Source: Collimonas fungivorans Ter331 (lineage in GTDB: Bacteria; Pseudomonadota; Gammaproteobacteria; Burkholderiales; Burkholderiaceae_D). From it: a stretch of 64,000 bases of DNA. The notes beneath the pieces were generated by a model, which saw only the letters and a list, made by a program, of their open reading frames with translations, searched no databases and had not been told where the DNA came from. The stretch spans positions 4,883,424 through 4,947,423 of the forward strand of contig NC_015856.1 of assembly GCF_000221045.1 (NCBI RefSeq), written 5' to 3'. A program made the translations under genes and the position numbers. Below are positions 18,595-27,702 of this stretch, piece by piece (the first letter of the stretch is position 1; each line of letters starts with the position of its first letter).

Positions 18595-18602
18595 GACGTA
18601 AA

Positions 18603-18632
18603 AAAAGCGCAGGACCTGAGCCTTGCGCTTTT
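18603..18632. terminator. Bidirectional terminator between rsuA and argB
   Basis: An AAAAGCGCA stem with TGCGCTTTT extends inward with GG/CC and one bulge. A-rich and T-rich flanks serve both converging genes. Confidence 0.75.
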
Positions 18633-18653
18633 GTTGCCAGCGATTGCAGCCGC

Positions 18654-19556
18654 TTAGTGCGAGCGGATCATGGTGCCGAAAGCCTGTTCGGTCAACACTT
18701 CCAGCAGCAGCGAGTGCTCGATCCGGCCATCGATGATGTGCACGGTATTGACGCCCGACTTGGCGGCATCCAGCGCCGACGAAATCTTCGGCAGCATGCC
18801 GCCGGAGATAGTGCCGTCCTTGAACATCTCGTCGATTTCACGGGCTGACAGGTCAGTCACCAGGTTGCCTTGCTTATCCTGCACGCCTGCAATGTTGGTC
18901 ATCATGATCAGCTTTTCCGCATGCAGGATCTCGGCGATCTTGCCGGCCACGACGTCGGCGTTGATGTTGTAGGCCTGGCCGTCGGCGCCAAAGCCGATCG
19001 GCGAAATGATCGGGATAAAAGCGTCGTCCTGCAAGGCCTTGACCACCGCCGGATTGATCGCTTCGATCTCGCCGACAAAACCGATGTCGAGGAATTCGCC
19101 CGGCTTTTCGCGGTCCGGCATGCGGTATTTGCGGGCCCGGATCAGGCCGCCGTCCTTGCCGGTCAGGCCGACTGCCTGGCCGCCGTAGTGATTGATCAGC
19201 ATCACGATATCCTGCTGCACTTCACCGCCCAGCACCCACTCCACCACTTCCATGGTTTCTTCGTCGGTGATGCGCATGCCTTGCACGAAAGTGCCTTGCT
19301 TGCCGATTTTCTTGAGGGCGTTGTCGATCTGCGGGCCGCCGCCATGCACCACCACCGGGTTCATGCCGACCAGCTTGAGCAGGATCACGTCGCGCGCGAA
19401 GCCGTGCTTCAGGCGCTCTTCGGTCATGGCGTTGCCGCCGTATTTGACGACAATGGTTTTACCGTGGAACTGACGGATGTAAGGTAACGCCTCGGCCAGA
19501 ATTTCAGCTTTGATTCCTGGGGCAACGTTGGCAAGATCGTTGGTCAAATCGGCCAT
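18654..19556 (-). CDS. argB: Acetylglutamate kinase ArgB
   Basis: Second enzyme of arginine synthesis, phosphorylating N-acetylglutamate; cytosolic, 300 residues. The amino-acid kinase fold shows the nucleotide motif VVKYGGNAM, substrate loop [10 protein letters not shown], and the C-terminal [22 protein letters not shown]. The N-terminal extension with [14 protein letters not shown] is the feature seen in hexameric, arginine-inhibited kinases. It stands alone, as commonly in betaproteobacteria. Confidence 0.96.
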   Translation of the reverse strand: MADLTNDLANVAPGIKAEILAEALPYIRQFHGKTIVVKYGGNAMTEERLKHGFARDVILLKLVGMNPVVVHGGGPQIDNALKKIGKQGTFVQGMRITDEETMEVVEWVLGGEVQQDIVMLINHYGGQAVGLTGKDGGLIRARKYRMPDREKPGEFLDIGFVGEIEAINPAVVKALQDDAFIPIISPIGFGADGQAYNINADVVAGKIAEILHAEKLIMMTNIAGVQDKQGNLVTDLSAREIDEMFKDGTISGGMLPKISSALDAAKSGVNTVHIIDGRIEHSLLLEVLTEQAFGTMIRSH

Positions 19557-19806
19557 GGACAGTCCTACAAGAGAGGTTTCTGAGCTTGTCAGAAGAGAAT
19601 AAAAGGTGCAAAGACTGCAACTCGATGGAGTTAAAAATCGCTGCGCGATGGATCAGCGCGATTTTACATGGAAATGCGCCCGCTTAGATACGGCAGGCCG
19701 GCCAATAATCTTGCGATGTTGCGTAGCGATGTTGTGTAGATGCATCAATGCCGGGAAGATGGTTATCATGGAGCCGATTCCCCACCGCATTCAAAGGATA
19801 AGCAGA

Positions 19807-19995
19807 ATGGCGCAATGTCCCGCCTGCCGGCAGCAGTTTTCCTGCGGCGCCGGTCAGCATCCGGACCAGCCTTGCTGGTGCAGCCGTCTGCCGCCGCTGG
19901 CCAGCGCCAAACCGGCGGCCACGGCGTGTTATTGCCCGGATTGCCTGCAGCGCTTGCTGCGACAAGAACAGACCGCAGAAAAACCGGCGCCTTAA
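19807..19995 (+). CDS. Cysteine-rich CWC family small protein
   Basis: Protein of 62 residues with a Cys pattern C4xxC7...C13...CWC...C46(x)C48xxC51 (CPAC, SCGAG, PCWC, CYCPDC) that fits the cysteine-rich CWC family, probably a small zinc-binding protein. Function unknown. The ATG at 19807 has an AAAGGATAAG ribosome binding site; the frame is open upstream but without similar character. Confidence 0.75.
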   Translation: MAQCPACRQQFSCGAGQHPDQPCWCSRLPPLASAKPAATACYCPDCLQRLLRQEQTAEKPAP

Positions 19996-20005
19996 AAACT
20001 AAGGA

Positions 20006-20695
20006 CTAAGGGCAGCTGCGCACTTCCTGGGCAGGGAAATCCAGCTTGATCTTGTCGAAGGCAAGCCGGTTGTCGCCGCCGAGGTCGCGCAGCTGGAACG
20101 CCACCTTGCTGGAACTGACGCTGCGCGTGCCGACCTTGGCCCCGCTCAGGCCGCGCTTGGCCAGGCTGGCGACCTGCTTTTGCGCGGCTTCGTCGGTTTT
20201 GAAAATGCCCAGCGAAATGCCATAGCGCAGCGGGCTCGCATCCTGGATCACGAAAAAGTCGCTGATTCCCAGCCGGCGCACCTCGTCGGCCTTGGCGTCG
20301 GCCGCTTCCTTGCTGCCCAGCGACGGCAGGTACACCATATGGCTGGCCACTTCCTGGGTTTCACGGCGGACAAACTTGATGGCCGGCATGCGCTCCGCCA
20401 GCTGGCTCGAAAAGCGCCGCGCTTCGGCCGCGCTGAAATTGCCGACTTCGGTGCAGGCCACCGGCGCCAGATCGGCGGCCGTGGCGGCGGGCGCCAGCGC
20501 GGCGCTGGCGAGCGAGGTAGCCGCCGCAGCCGGCGGGTTCTCGGCCGCCGTCATCCGGATTTTGTCCGGCTGCAGCTGCCTGCCGATGCGCGCCGGCTCC
20601 CTGCCGTCGCTGTAGAGGGCGCCGAGATAGCCTTTTTGCATGGCAAACAAGGCGGCATTCGCCAGTAACAACAGCCAGAAAATGATTTTCAACAT
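20006..20695 (-). CDS. SPOR-domain membrane-anchored protein
   Basis: Bitopic protein of 229 residues: a hydrophobic N-terminal anchor (LKIIFWLLLLANAALFAMQ), an Ala/Pro-rich linker and a C-terminal SPOR-like domain (MVYLPSLGSKEAADAKADEVRRLGISDFFVI ... YGISLGIFKTDEAAQKQVASLAKRG). SPOR domains bind denuded glycan strands at division sites. It overlaps coaX by seven bases and completes the usual birA-coaX-SPOR operon of Burkholderiales. Confidence 0.85.
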   Translation of the reverse strand: MLKIIFWLLLLANAALFAMQKGYLGALYSDGREPARIGRQLQPDKIRMTAAENPPAAAATSLASAALAPAATAADLAPVACTEVGNFSAAEARRFSSQLAERMPAIKFVRRETQEVASHMVYLPSLGSKEAADAKADEVRRLGISDFFVIQDASPLRYGISLGIFKTDEAAQKQVASLAKRGLSGAKVGTRSVSSSKVAFQLRDLGGDNRLAFDKIKLDFPAQEVRSCP

Positions 20696-21462
20696 AGAGT
20701 TGCCGCGGCAGTTTGGAGACCGATCAGTACCAGATTATCAACTGTTTCGTGTGCTATGGACAGATAGGGCGCAATCAGCGCCGCCGAACCGCCGGCCACC
20801 ACGCACAGTACGTGCGCTCCCGGCGCTTGCCGGCCGAGCAAGCCAAATGCCCGTTCGATGGCGCCGACCTGGGCGTTGATGCAGCCGCTGATGATGGCGT
20901 CGTCGGTATTGTCGGCAAACAGCGTATTGACTTGCACATGGTCTGTAATATGCGGCAGCTGCGCGGTGCTGCGCGCCAGCGACGTCGCCATCAGCCCCAG
21001 TCCCGGCAGGATCATGCCGCCGCTGAATACGCCGTCGGCGCTGACCGCGTCGATCGTGGTGGCGGTGCCGCAGGTGGCGACCAGCAGGGTCTGCTGCGGA
21101 AACAGCCGTTGCGCGCCCAGCGCCGCGGCAAAGCGGTCGCAGCCGAGTTGCGCCGGATCGCGATAAGCATTGCGCAGGCCGGCCAGCTGCGGCAGCGAGG
21201 CAAACCAGTGGGGCCGCACGGCAATGCCGAAAACCGTCTCCAGCAGCGTTTGCAAGCGTTCCTGTATATGCTCGCCGGCAACGTTCGAAATCAGTATGCG
21301 CGTCACCGTCAGCTTGCGCCAGCGTTCGCTCAGCGCCACCAGCTCGCCATGCGCCGCCGAACCGCTTTCCAGCCACGCGCCGGCCAGCTCGCCCGCCACC
21401 GGCAAGGCTGTAAGCGCCCATTTGATGCGGGTGTTGCCGACATCGATCAACAGCATGCCCAT
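20689..21462 (-). CDS. coaX: Type III pantothenate kinase CoaX
   Basis: First enzyme of coenzyme A synthesis, phosphorylating pantothenate; 257 residues. The phosphate-binding IDVGNTRIKWA at 6-16, the GCDRFAAALGA (here LGCDRFAAALGAQ) motif and CGTATTIDAVSADGVFSGGMILPGL are typical of the ASKHA-fold type III enzyme. It lies three bases downstream of birA and overlaps the SPOR gene. Confidence 0.95.
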   Translation of the reverse strand: MGMLLIDVGNTRIKWALTALPVAGELAGAWLESGSAAHGELVALSERWRKLTVTRILISNVAGEHIQERLQTLLETVFGIAVRPHWFASLPQLAGLRNAYRDPAQLGCDRFAAALGAQRLFPQQTLLVATCGTATTIDAVSADGVFSGGMILPGLGLMATSLARSTAQLPHITDHVQVNTLFADNTDDAIISGCINAQVGAIERAFGLLGRQAPGAHVLCVVAGGSAALIAPYLSIAHETVDNLVLIGLQTAAATLC

Positions 21463-21465
21463 GGT

Positions 21466-22317
21466 TCAGCCTTCCTTCGGGCGCAATGAAATATCGCCGG
21501 CCATGATCGCAATCGGATTGCTGCCGCCATCCGTTTGCAGCAGCAGGCGTCCGATCTGGTCGATGCCCAGCGCCTTGCCTTCGTGCAGCGTCTTGCCTTG
21601 GTCCAGGATCGCTACCTGCTGGCCGGCAAACGCATGCAGCCGGTTCCAGCGTTCGACAAAAGCCGACAGGCCCTCGCTTTCGAATTGCCACATGTTTTGC
21701 GCCAGCCCGCTCAGCAATGAACCGAGCAGCAAGTCGCGGTCCTGCGCTGCCGCCGCCGGCAGATTGGCGGTGCGGCGTCCGATCTGTTCTTGCAATTTCT
21801 CCGGTATGGAAAGATTGATGCCGATGCCGATCACCGCCCACAGCTGCTGGTCCGGCGCGGTCGCGGTTTCGATCAGGATGCCGGCCAGCTTGCGGCCGCC
21901 CTGCAACACGTCGTTCGGCCATTTCAACTGGACCTCGACGCCGAAATCGGCCAGGGTCTCGGCAATCGTCACGCCTACCGCCAGCGGCAAACCGACCAGC
22001 GCCTGCAGCGGCGAGGCGAACGGCCAGGCCAGCGAAAAAGTCAGCGCCGCCGCCGGCGCCGTCAGCCAGGCGCGGCCGGCGCGGCCACGGCCGGCGGTCT
22101 GCGTCAGCGCTACCAGCAAGGTCGGTGCGCGCAGCGCGTCTTTGCCGCTGTCGCGGCCGTTGCCAGAGACGCGCGCCAGCAGGTCGGCATTGGTCGAACC
22201 GGTTTCGGCGACCACTTCGATCAGGCATTGCTCGGCATGATGGCCGGCAAAAGCGGCGATGCGGGCAGCGGACAACTGGCTCGCGGGCGAAATTGGTGCA
22301 ATAAATTGTGCGGTCAT
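21466..22317 (-). CDS. birA: Biotin--[acetyl-CoA-carboxylase] ligase BirA
   Basis: Attaches biotin to the carboxyl carrier protein of acetyl-CoA carboxylase. The catalytic domain is complete, with the biotinyl-AMP loop GRGRAGRAW at about 76-84 and KWPNDVLQGGRKLAGILIE. No N-terminal helix-turn-helix is seen, so this is a class I ligase without repressor activity. The start is uncertain: ATG codons at 22317, 22326 and 22443 are in frame and none has a strong ribosome binding site; I use 22317, giving 283 residues. Confidence 0.9.
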   Translation of the reverse strand: MTAQFIAPISPASQLSAARIAAFAGHHAEQCLIEVVAETGSTNADLLARVSGNGRDSGKDALRAPTLLVALTQTAGRGRAGRAWLTAPAAALTFSLAWPFASPLQALVGLPLAVGVTIAETLADFGVEVQLKWPNDVLQGGRKLAGILIETATAPDQQLWAVIGIGINLSIPEKLQEQIGRRTANLPAAAAQDRDLLLGSLLSGLAQNMWQFESEGLSAFVERWNRLHAFAGQQVAILDQGKTLHEGKALGIDQIGRLLLQTDGGSNPIAIMAGDISLRPKEG

Positions 22318-22547
22318 GCCGCGCATTGTAGCGGGAGTAACAGGAAAAAGCGGAGAAAAAGCGAGGAAAATGCAGCTCGCAACGCATGGTTTTACCCATG
22401 TAAATACAATAAAAAACAACGACATGGCTAATCCGTATGGCATATTTCTCTAGAAACCGTTAAATCGCCTGGACCGCTGCTGCTTGCCGCCCGCTTTTAT
22501 CACTACTTGTCATAGTGTGGAAAGCAATTCTCCCTTAAACTGATGCG

Positions 22548-23672
22548 ATGCCGAATCCAGATTCCACTACTCCTGTTCTTGATCTCAAAGATGGCAGCCT
22601 GGTAGCCGCCCACGGCAACTGGCAGGTGCATGCCTTGACCCAGCCGGGAGTGATCAAGGCGCTGCAGGCCAAGCTGAAAAACCTGGCCAGGCAAAACGAC
22701 GCGCTGCGCTGGGACCTGTCCGAGATCGGCACGCTGGACCATATCGGCGCGCAATTCCTGTGGAACGCATGGGGCAAGACCCGCCCCAAACAATTGACCG
22801 TGGCGCCGCAGCACCGCGATTTTTTCCAGCGCCTGGCCAGCGCCGGCACCCTGGCCCTGCCGCCCAAGCCGCCGCGCCGCCGCCTGTTCAACGCGATCTA
22901 CGACATGGGCGTCGATGTCTTTGAGCACGTGACCGGCTTCATCACCCTGCTGGGACAGCTGGTGCTGGATTTCCTGCGCATGGTGCAAGCGCCGCAGCGC
23001 GCGCCGTGGAAGGAAATTTCCGCCAATGTCTACCACGTCGGCTACCAGGCTTTGGGGATCACCGCGCTGGTCGGGTTTCTGATCGGCGTGGTGCTGTCGT
23101 TTTTATCCGCACAGCAATTGCATACCTTCGGCGGCGACATCTACCTGGTCAATATCCTCGGCATGAGCATCATCCGCGAACTGGGGCCGCTGCTGGCGGC
23201 GATCCTGGTGGCCGGCCGCTCCGGTTCGGCGATCACCGCGCAGCTGGGCGTGATGCGCGTCACCGAAGAACTCGACGCCATGCTGGTGATGGGTTTGCCG
23301 CACGGCTTCCGCCTGATCCTGCCGCGCGTGCTGGCCTTGCTGGTGGCGATGCCTTTGCTGGTCATCTGGACCGATGCGATTGCCCTGCTGGGCGGCATGG
23401 TCGCCGCGCAATTGCAGCTGGGTTTGTCGCCGACCTATTTCCTGCAGCAGCTGCCGAATGCGGTGCCGCTGCCCAACTACCTGATCGGCCTCGGCAAAGG
23501 CGCGGTGTTCGGCGGCCTGATTGCGATGGTGGCCTGTTATTTCGGCCTGCGCATCGAGCCCAATACCGAAAGCCTGGGGCACGGCACCACCACTTCCGTA
23601 GTGAGCGCGATCACCATCGTGATCGTGGCCGATGCCATATTTGCGATCATTTTCAGCGGCGTGGGATTCTGA
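22548..23672 (+). CDS. MlaE-family ABC permease with N-terminal STAS domain
   Basis: Inner-membrane permease of 374 residues for an MCE-type lipid transporter. The first 105 residues form a STAS-like domain (LRWDLSEIGTLDHIGAQFLWNAWG), which in the E. coli Mla system is the separate protein MlaB. The MlaE domain follows from about 150 (GITALVGFLIGVVLSF, the IRELGPLLAAILVAGRSGSAITAQLG signature, then three or four more helices). It overlaps the ATPase gene at TGATG. The operon is permease, ATPase, MCE protein, lipoprotein, VanZ-like. It is probably a second Mla/Yrb-like or Pqi-like system. Confidence 0.88.
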   Translation: MPNPDSTTPVLDLKDGSLVAAHGNWQVHALTQPGVIKALQAKLKNLARQNDALRWDLSEIGTLDHIGAQFLWNAWGKTRPKQLTVAPQHRDFFQRLASAGTLALPPKPPRRRLFNAIYDMGVDVFEHVTGFITLLGQLVLDFLRMVQAPQRAPWKEISANVYHVGYQALGITALVGFLIGVVLSFLSAQQLHTFGGDIYLVNILGMSIIRELGPLLAAILVAGRSGSAITAQLGVMRVTEELDAMLVMGLPHGFRLILPRVLALLVAMPLLVIWTDAIALLGGMVAAQLQLGLSPTYFLQQLPNAVPLPNYLIGLGKGAVFGGLIAMVACYFGLRIEPNTESLGHGTTTSVVSAITIVIVADAIFAIIFSGVGF

Positions 23673-24454
23673 TGGCCGAATACACACCCAAACCCGCACC
23701 CATCATCGAGATCGACAAGCTCTGGACCCAGTTCGGCCAGGCCGTGATCCACCAGGACCTGGACCTGCGCATCGACGCCGGCGAGATCGTCGGCCTGGTG
23801 GGCGGCTCCGGTTCCGGCAAGACCACGCTGGTGCGTCAGATACTCGGATTGAACCGGCCCACCAAAGGCAAGGTGACCGTATTCGGCACCGATATCAGCC
23901 AGGCCGATGTCGACCAGATGTACGCATTGCAAAACCGCTGGGGCATGCTGTTCCAGCAGGGCGCCCTGTTTTCGGCGCTGACGGTGCTCGACAACGTGGC
24001 GTTGCCGATGCGCGAGTTGCGCGCCCTGCCGGATCGGCTGATCAGGGACGCCGCCTTGCTCAAGCTGCAGATGGCCGGCATCGGCCCCGAACATGCGCTG
24101 AAGATGCCGTCCGACCTGTCCGGCGGCATGATCAAGCGGGTGGCGCTGGCGCGCGCGCTGGCGCTGGAACCTGAGTTGCTGTTCCTGGACGAACCGACCG
24201 CCGGCCTCGATCCGGCCTCGTCGGCGGCGTTCATCGAGCTGATCCGCTCGCTGCACAAGGACATGCACCTGACCGTGGTGATGATCACCCACGACCTGGA
24301 ACCGCTGCTGGCGCTGTCGACCAAGATCGCGGTGCTGGCGGACAGGCACGTGATCGCCTATGACACGCCGGAGCGCGTGATGAAAGTGCGCCATCCGTTC
24401 ATTGAATCATTTTTTCTTACTGCCAACCGTTATGAGCATGAAACTTGCGGATAA
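23672..24454 (+). CDS. MlaF-like ABC transporter ATPase
   Basis: ATPase of 260 residues for the MCE-type transporter. Walker A GGSGSGKTT is at 44-52, the signature is LSGGMIKR and Walker B LLFLDEPTAGLDP, followed by the switch His in MITHDLE. The short SGGM signature is the variant seen in MlaF-type proteins. The ATG overlaps the last base of the permease stop. Confidence 0.9.
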   Translation: MAEYTPKPAPIIEIDKLWTQFGQAVIHQDLDLRIDAGEIVGLVGGSGSGKTTLVRQILGLNRPTKGKVTVFGTDISQADVDQMYALQNRWGMLFQQGALFSALTVLDNVALPMRELRALPDRLIRDAALLKLQMAGIGPEHALKMPSDLSGGMIKRVALARALALEPELLFLDEPTAGLDPASSAAFIELIRSLHKDMHLTVVMITHDLEPLLALSTKIAVLADRHVIAYDTPERVMKVRHPFIESFFLTANRYEHETCG

Positions 24455-24481
24455 ATGCAGAAAGCGTAGATAGGAAGTCTT

Positions 24482-25429
24482 ATGGAAAATAAAGCGCATG
24501 CCCTGATCGCCGGATTGTTCACGGTGGCTTTGCTGATCGCGGCGCTGTTCGGCGTCATGTGGTTCAACAGCGACCGGGTGGAACGGATTCCTTACGAAAT
24601 CGCCACCAAGCTGTCGGTGCCGGGGCTGAACCCGCAAGCCGATGTCCGTTATCGCGGCCTGGATGCCGGCAAGGTCGACGCCATCACCTTCGATCCGAAA
24701 TCGCCGGGGCAGATCCTGATCAAGATCAAGATCAATCCGGATACGCCGATGACGCAGTCCACCTTCGCCACCCTGGGTTACCAGGGCGTGACCGGGATCG
24801 CCTACATCCAGCTCGACGACGACGGCAGCAAGCCGCTCAAGCTCGACAGCAGCAAGCAGCACCTGGCGCGCATAGAACTGCGCCCCAGCCTGTTCGACAA
24901 CCTGCAGACCAAGGGCGCGCTGATTCTGTCGCGCGCCAATGAAATGGTCGACAAGCTCAATGGCTTGCTCGATCCGGAGAACCAGAAAACCATGGTGAAG
25001 GCGTTCAGCGACGTCAGCAAGACCGTCAATGAATACCAAGGCATCCCGCAGCAGCTGCAGCCGACCCTGAAGCAGCTGCCGGCCCTGACCGGCCAGTTGA
25101 ACCAGGCGCTGGCCTCGGTCACGGCGCTGTCCAACAACATGATGATGCTCAGCAAGAACCTCAATACCCTGACCAACAGCCTGCAAGGACCGGACGGCGC
25201 TGTCGCCAACCTGGCCGGAGCGGTGCAGAATATCGGCTCGGTCGCCAACGGCGTCGAATACGATACGCTGCCGCGCTTCAATGTGCTGACCACGGAGGCG
25301 CGTTCGTCGATGCGCAACCTGAACCAGACCATGGACCATTTCAACCAGCAGCCGCAAAGCATCCTGTTCGGCAGCAAGCCGCTGCCTCCGGGTCCTGGCG
25401 AAGCCGGTTTTGTAGCTCCAGGCAAATAA
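24482..25429 (+). CDS. MlaD-family MCE protein
   Basis: Periplasmic lipid-binding subunit anchored by one N-terminal helix (ALIAGLFTVALLIAALFGVMWF), with an MCE domain at about 40-120 (LSVPGLNPQADVRYRGLDAGKVDAITF). A long C-terminal helical part (about 140-260) is rich in Gln, Leu and Asn and has no transmembrane segment. With 315 residues it is of the longer class that forms extended hexamers, unlike E. coli MlaD (183 residues). It follows the ATPase gene by 27 bases. Confidence 0.88.
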   Translation: MENKAHALIAGLFTVALLIAALFGVMWFNSDRVERIPYEIATKLSVPGLNPQADVRYRGLDAGKVDAITFDPKSPGQILIKIKINPDTPMTQSTFATLGYQGVTGIAYIQLDDDGSKPLKLDSSKQHLARIELRPSLFDNLQTKGALILSRANEMVDKLNGLLDPENQKTMVKAFSDVSKTVNEYQGIPQQLQPTLKQLPALTGQLNQALASVTALSNNMMMLSKNLNTLTNSLQGPDGAVANLAGAVQNIGSVANGVEYDTLPRFNVLTTEARSSMRNLNQTMDHFNQQPQSILFGSKPLPPGPGEAGFVAPGK

Positions 25430-25493
25430 ACACACGCAAAAACACAAGCGCGACAGAAAGAGCACCCTGTCGCCAACCGATTAAAGGCATGCC

Positions 25494-26096
25494 ATGACCG
25501 CTATCCTGAAAACCCTGTCGTCCTTCCTTGCGATTGCCCTGGTCGCCGGCTGCGCCAGCAAGATCGACGCCCCGACCCAATACGACCTGGGCCTGCTGCC
25601 GCCCGCAGCGGCAACCGCAGCGCCGTCCTTGCCGGCGGTCAGCCTGGCCGATGTCAATGCGCCGGCCTGGCTGGACAACAACATGATGTATTTTCGCCTG
25701 GCCTACGCCAACCAGCTGCAGCCGCGGCCATACGCCGGCAGCCGCTGGACCATGCCGCCGGCGCAGCTGTTCCAGCAGCGCCTGAAATCGCGCCTGGCGC
25801 AGGCCGGCGGCACGGTGCTGGCGCTGTCGGACGCTGCGCTCAACATTCCGGTGCTGCGCATCGACATGGATGATTTCACGCAAACCTTCGATACGCCGTC
25901 GCACAGCCTGGCGACATTGCAGGTGCGGGCTTCGCTGTTCAACGGCCGCACGCTGCTGGCGCAAAAGAGCTTCAGCCGCCAGGCGGCGACACCCAGCGCC
26001 GACGCCGCCGGCGCCGCCAGCGCGTTCGTGGCGGCCAACGACGGCGTGATCGATGACCTGATGGGCTGGCTGGCGACAGTGGCGCCGAAAAAATAA
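25494..26096 (+). CDS. ABC-type transport auxiliary lipoprotein (PqiC-like)
   Basis: Outer-membrane lipoprotein of 200 residues: signal peptide with lipobox VAGC (Cys at about 20), then a PqiC-type domain starting ASKIDAPTQYDLGLLP. PqiC-type proteins work with long MCE proteins. Together with the permease, ATPase and MCE genes it completes an envelope-spanning lipid transporter more like Pqi/Let than classical Mla. Stop and next start overlap (TAATG). Confidence 0.82.
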   Translation: MTAILKTLSSFLAIALVAGCASKIDAPTQYDLGLLPPAAATAAPSLPAVSLADVNAPAWLDNNMMYFRLAYANQLQPRPYAGSRWTMPPAQLFQQRLKSRLAQAGGTVLALSDAALNIPVLRIDMDDFTQTFDTPSHSLATLQVRASLFNGRTLLAQKSFSRQAATPSADAAGAASAFVAANDGVIDDLMGWLATVAPKK

Positions 26097-27265
26097 TGAC
26101 GCAGCAAGCAATCCCGACCACCTCCTCGGCCGCGTCCTCGTTCGCCCGCGTCAGCCTGCTGATTTACCTGCTGCTGATCGTCTACGCCAGCTGGTATCCG
26201 TTCGCCGGCTGGCGCGACCTCGGCCTGACCGCCTTTGCCTACCTGGACGCGCCGCTGCCGCACTACTGGACAGTGTTCGACGTCTGGACCAACATCGCCG
26301 GCTACCTGCCGCTAGGCATGCTGATGGTGCTGTCGTTGCCGCGTTCGCGCCGCTGGTCGCCGTATTGGGCGGTATTGCTGGCTGCCCTGGCCGGCATCCT
26401 GGTCTCCGGCAGCATGGAAGCGGTGCAGACCTTCCTGCCGACCCGCGTCGCCTCCAACCTCGATTTGATGACCAACAGCGCCGGCGCCCTGCTCGGCGCG
26501 GTGCTGGGCGTGATCCTGCGGCCGCGCTTCGGCCCCGACAGCCGCTTGCTGCAGCTGCGCGAGCACTGGTTCAACCGCGAAGCCAGCCAAGGCATGGTGG
26601 TGGTGGCGCTGTGGCCGCTGGCGCAAATTTATCCGCTCAGCCACTTGTTCGGCTTCGGCCAGTTCACTTCCATGCTGTCGAGCTGGCTGTCGGATTTCCT
26701 GGAACAGCCTATCGACCTGCAAGCCTGGCTGACCAACGATATCCAGTTCAGCGCCGACCAGTACTGGCTGACCGAAACCATCATCACCGCCTGCGGCCTG
26801 ACCGGCGCCGCCCTGACCTTCCTGATCCTGCTGCGCCAGCATGCTCCGAAACTGCCGTTGACCTTGCTGCTGGTGTTTGTCACGCTGATGATCAAGATCC
26901 TGGCGACGGCGCTCCTGTTCGCGCCTGACAACGCCTTCGTCTGGCTGACCCCGGGCTCGTTCGGCGGCCTGCTGATCGGCGGCCTCATGCTGAGCGGCCT
27001 GGCGTATGCGCCGCAGCTAGCGCAACGGCGCCTGGCCGGGCTGACCCTGGCGATATCTTTATTGCTGGTCAATATCATGCCGGACAACCCGTACTACACA
27101 GAAACCGTGCAAACCTGGTCGCAGGGAAAATTCCTGAACTTCAACGGCGTCGCCCAGTTCCTGGCCTTGCTGTGGCCGTTCTGCACGCTGTGGTTCCTGT
27201 TCCATCCCATGCACAAGCGGCGCCGCAAGGCGGCACAGCGGCAGCCGCAGCGCGACTCAAGATAA
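26096..27265 (+). CDS. VanZ-family membrane protein
   Basis: Polytopic membrane protein of 389 residues whose N-terminal half matches VanZ-like proteins (YASWYPFAGWRD, DVWTNIAGYLPLGMLMVL, SGSMEAVQTFLPTRVASNLDLMTNSAGALLGA). VanZ proteins have unclear roles in envelope resistance. The C-terminal half adds six or more helices. It overlaps the lipoprotein stop by one base and so is part of the lipid transporter operon, as in many Burkholderiales. Confidence 0.82.
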   Translation: MTQQAIPTTSSAASSFARVSLLIYLLLIVYASWYPFAGWRDLGLTAFAYLDAPLPHYWTVFDVWTNIAGYLPLGMLMVLSLPRSRRWSPYWAVLLAALAGILVSGSMEAVQTFLPTRVASNLDLMTNSAGALLGAVLGVILRPRFGPDSRLLQLREHWFNREASQGMVVVALWPLAQIYPLSHLFGFGQFTSMLSSWLSDFLEQPIDLQAWLTNDIQFSADQYWLTETIITACGLTGAALTFLILLRQHAPKLPLTLLLVFVTLMIKILATALLFAPDNAFVWLTPGSFGGLLIGGLMLSGLAYAPQLAQRRLAGLTLAISLLLVNIMPDNPYYTETVQTWSQGKFLNFNGVAQFLALLWPFCTLWFLFHPMHKRRRKAAQRQPQRDSR

Positions 27266-27339
27266 GCGGCCGCCTGAAACCAGCATCGCGGCGGTGTATG
27301 ATTCCCGTCTGTATTGGTCAACTATTCCAGAATCCTGCC

Positions 27340-27660
27340 ATGAGCGATAAGCCGTTTTACGAACACCACGTATTTTTTTGCCTGAACCAGCGCGAACCGG
27401 GCGAACGCGTCTGCTGCGCCAACGCTGGCGCCCAGGCTGCACAGGAGCATGCCAAGCGCCGCGTCAAGCAGCTCGGCCTGGCCGGCGAAGGCAAGGTGCG
27501 GATCAACAAGGCCGGCTGCCTCGAGCGCTGCGAAGAAGGACCGGCGCTGGTGATTTATCCGGAAGGCGTCTGGTACACCTACGTCGACAATGAAGATATC
27601 GACGAAATCATCGATGTCCATATCGTCGGCGGCAAGATTGTCGAACGCCTGAAAATCTAA
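27340..27660 (+). CDS. (2Fe-2S) ferredoxin, thioredoxin-like fold
   Basis: Small iron-sulfur protein of 106 residues. Four cysteines in the arrangement CFLN...CC and INKAGCLERCEEGPALVIYPEGVWY are typical of shethna-type/thioredoxin-like [2Fe-2S] ferredoxins. The partner is unknown. The ATG at 27340 begins the family-typical MSDKPFYEHHVFFCLN; the frame is open upstream through vanZ. Confidence 0.85.
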   Translation: MSDKPFYEHHVFFCLNQREPGERVCCANAGAQAAQEHAKRRVKQLGLAGEGKVRINKAGCLERCEEGPALVIYPEGVWYTYVDNEDIDEIIDVHIVGGKIVERLKI

Positions 27661-27702
27661 GCAGCACGCATTCCGCCATCATCACTCAGAATCATCAATG
27701 CA

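Noticed and set aside
19634-19665. Hairpin AAAATCGC...GCGATTTT between argB and the CWC gene
   Set aside because: It looks like a terminator but sits upstream of both genes and has no gene to end; I could not give it a role.
20738-22399. A 553-residue minus-strand frame across coaX and birA
   Set aside because: It runs through two well-supported genes in another frame and contains Arg/Ala/Gly-rich shadow sequence only.
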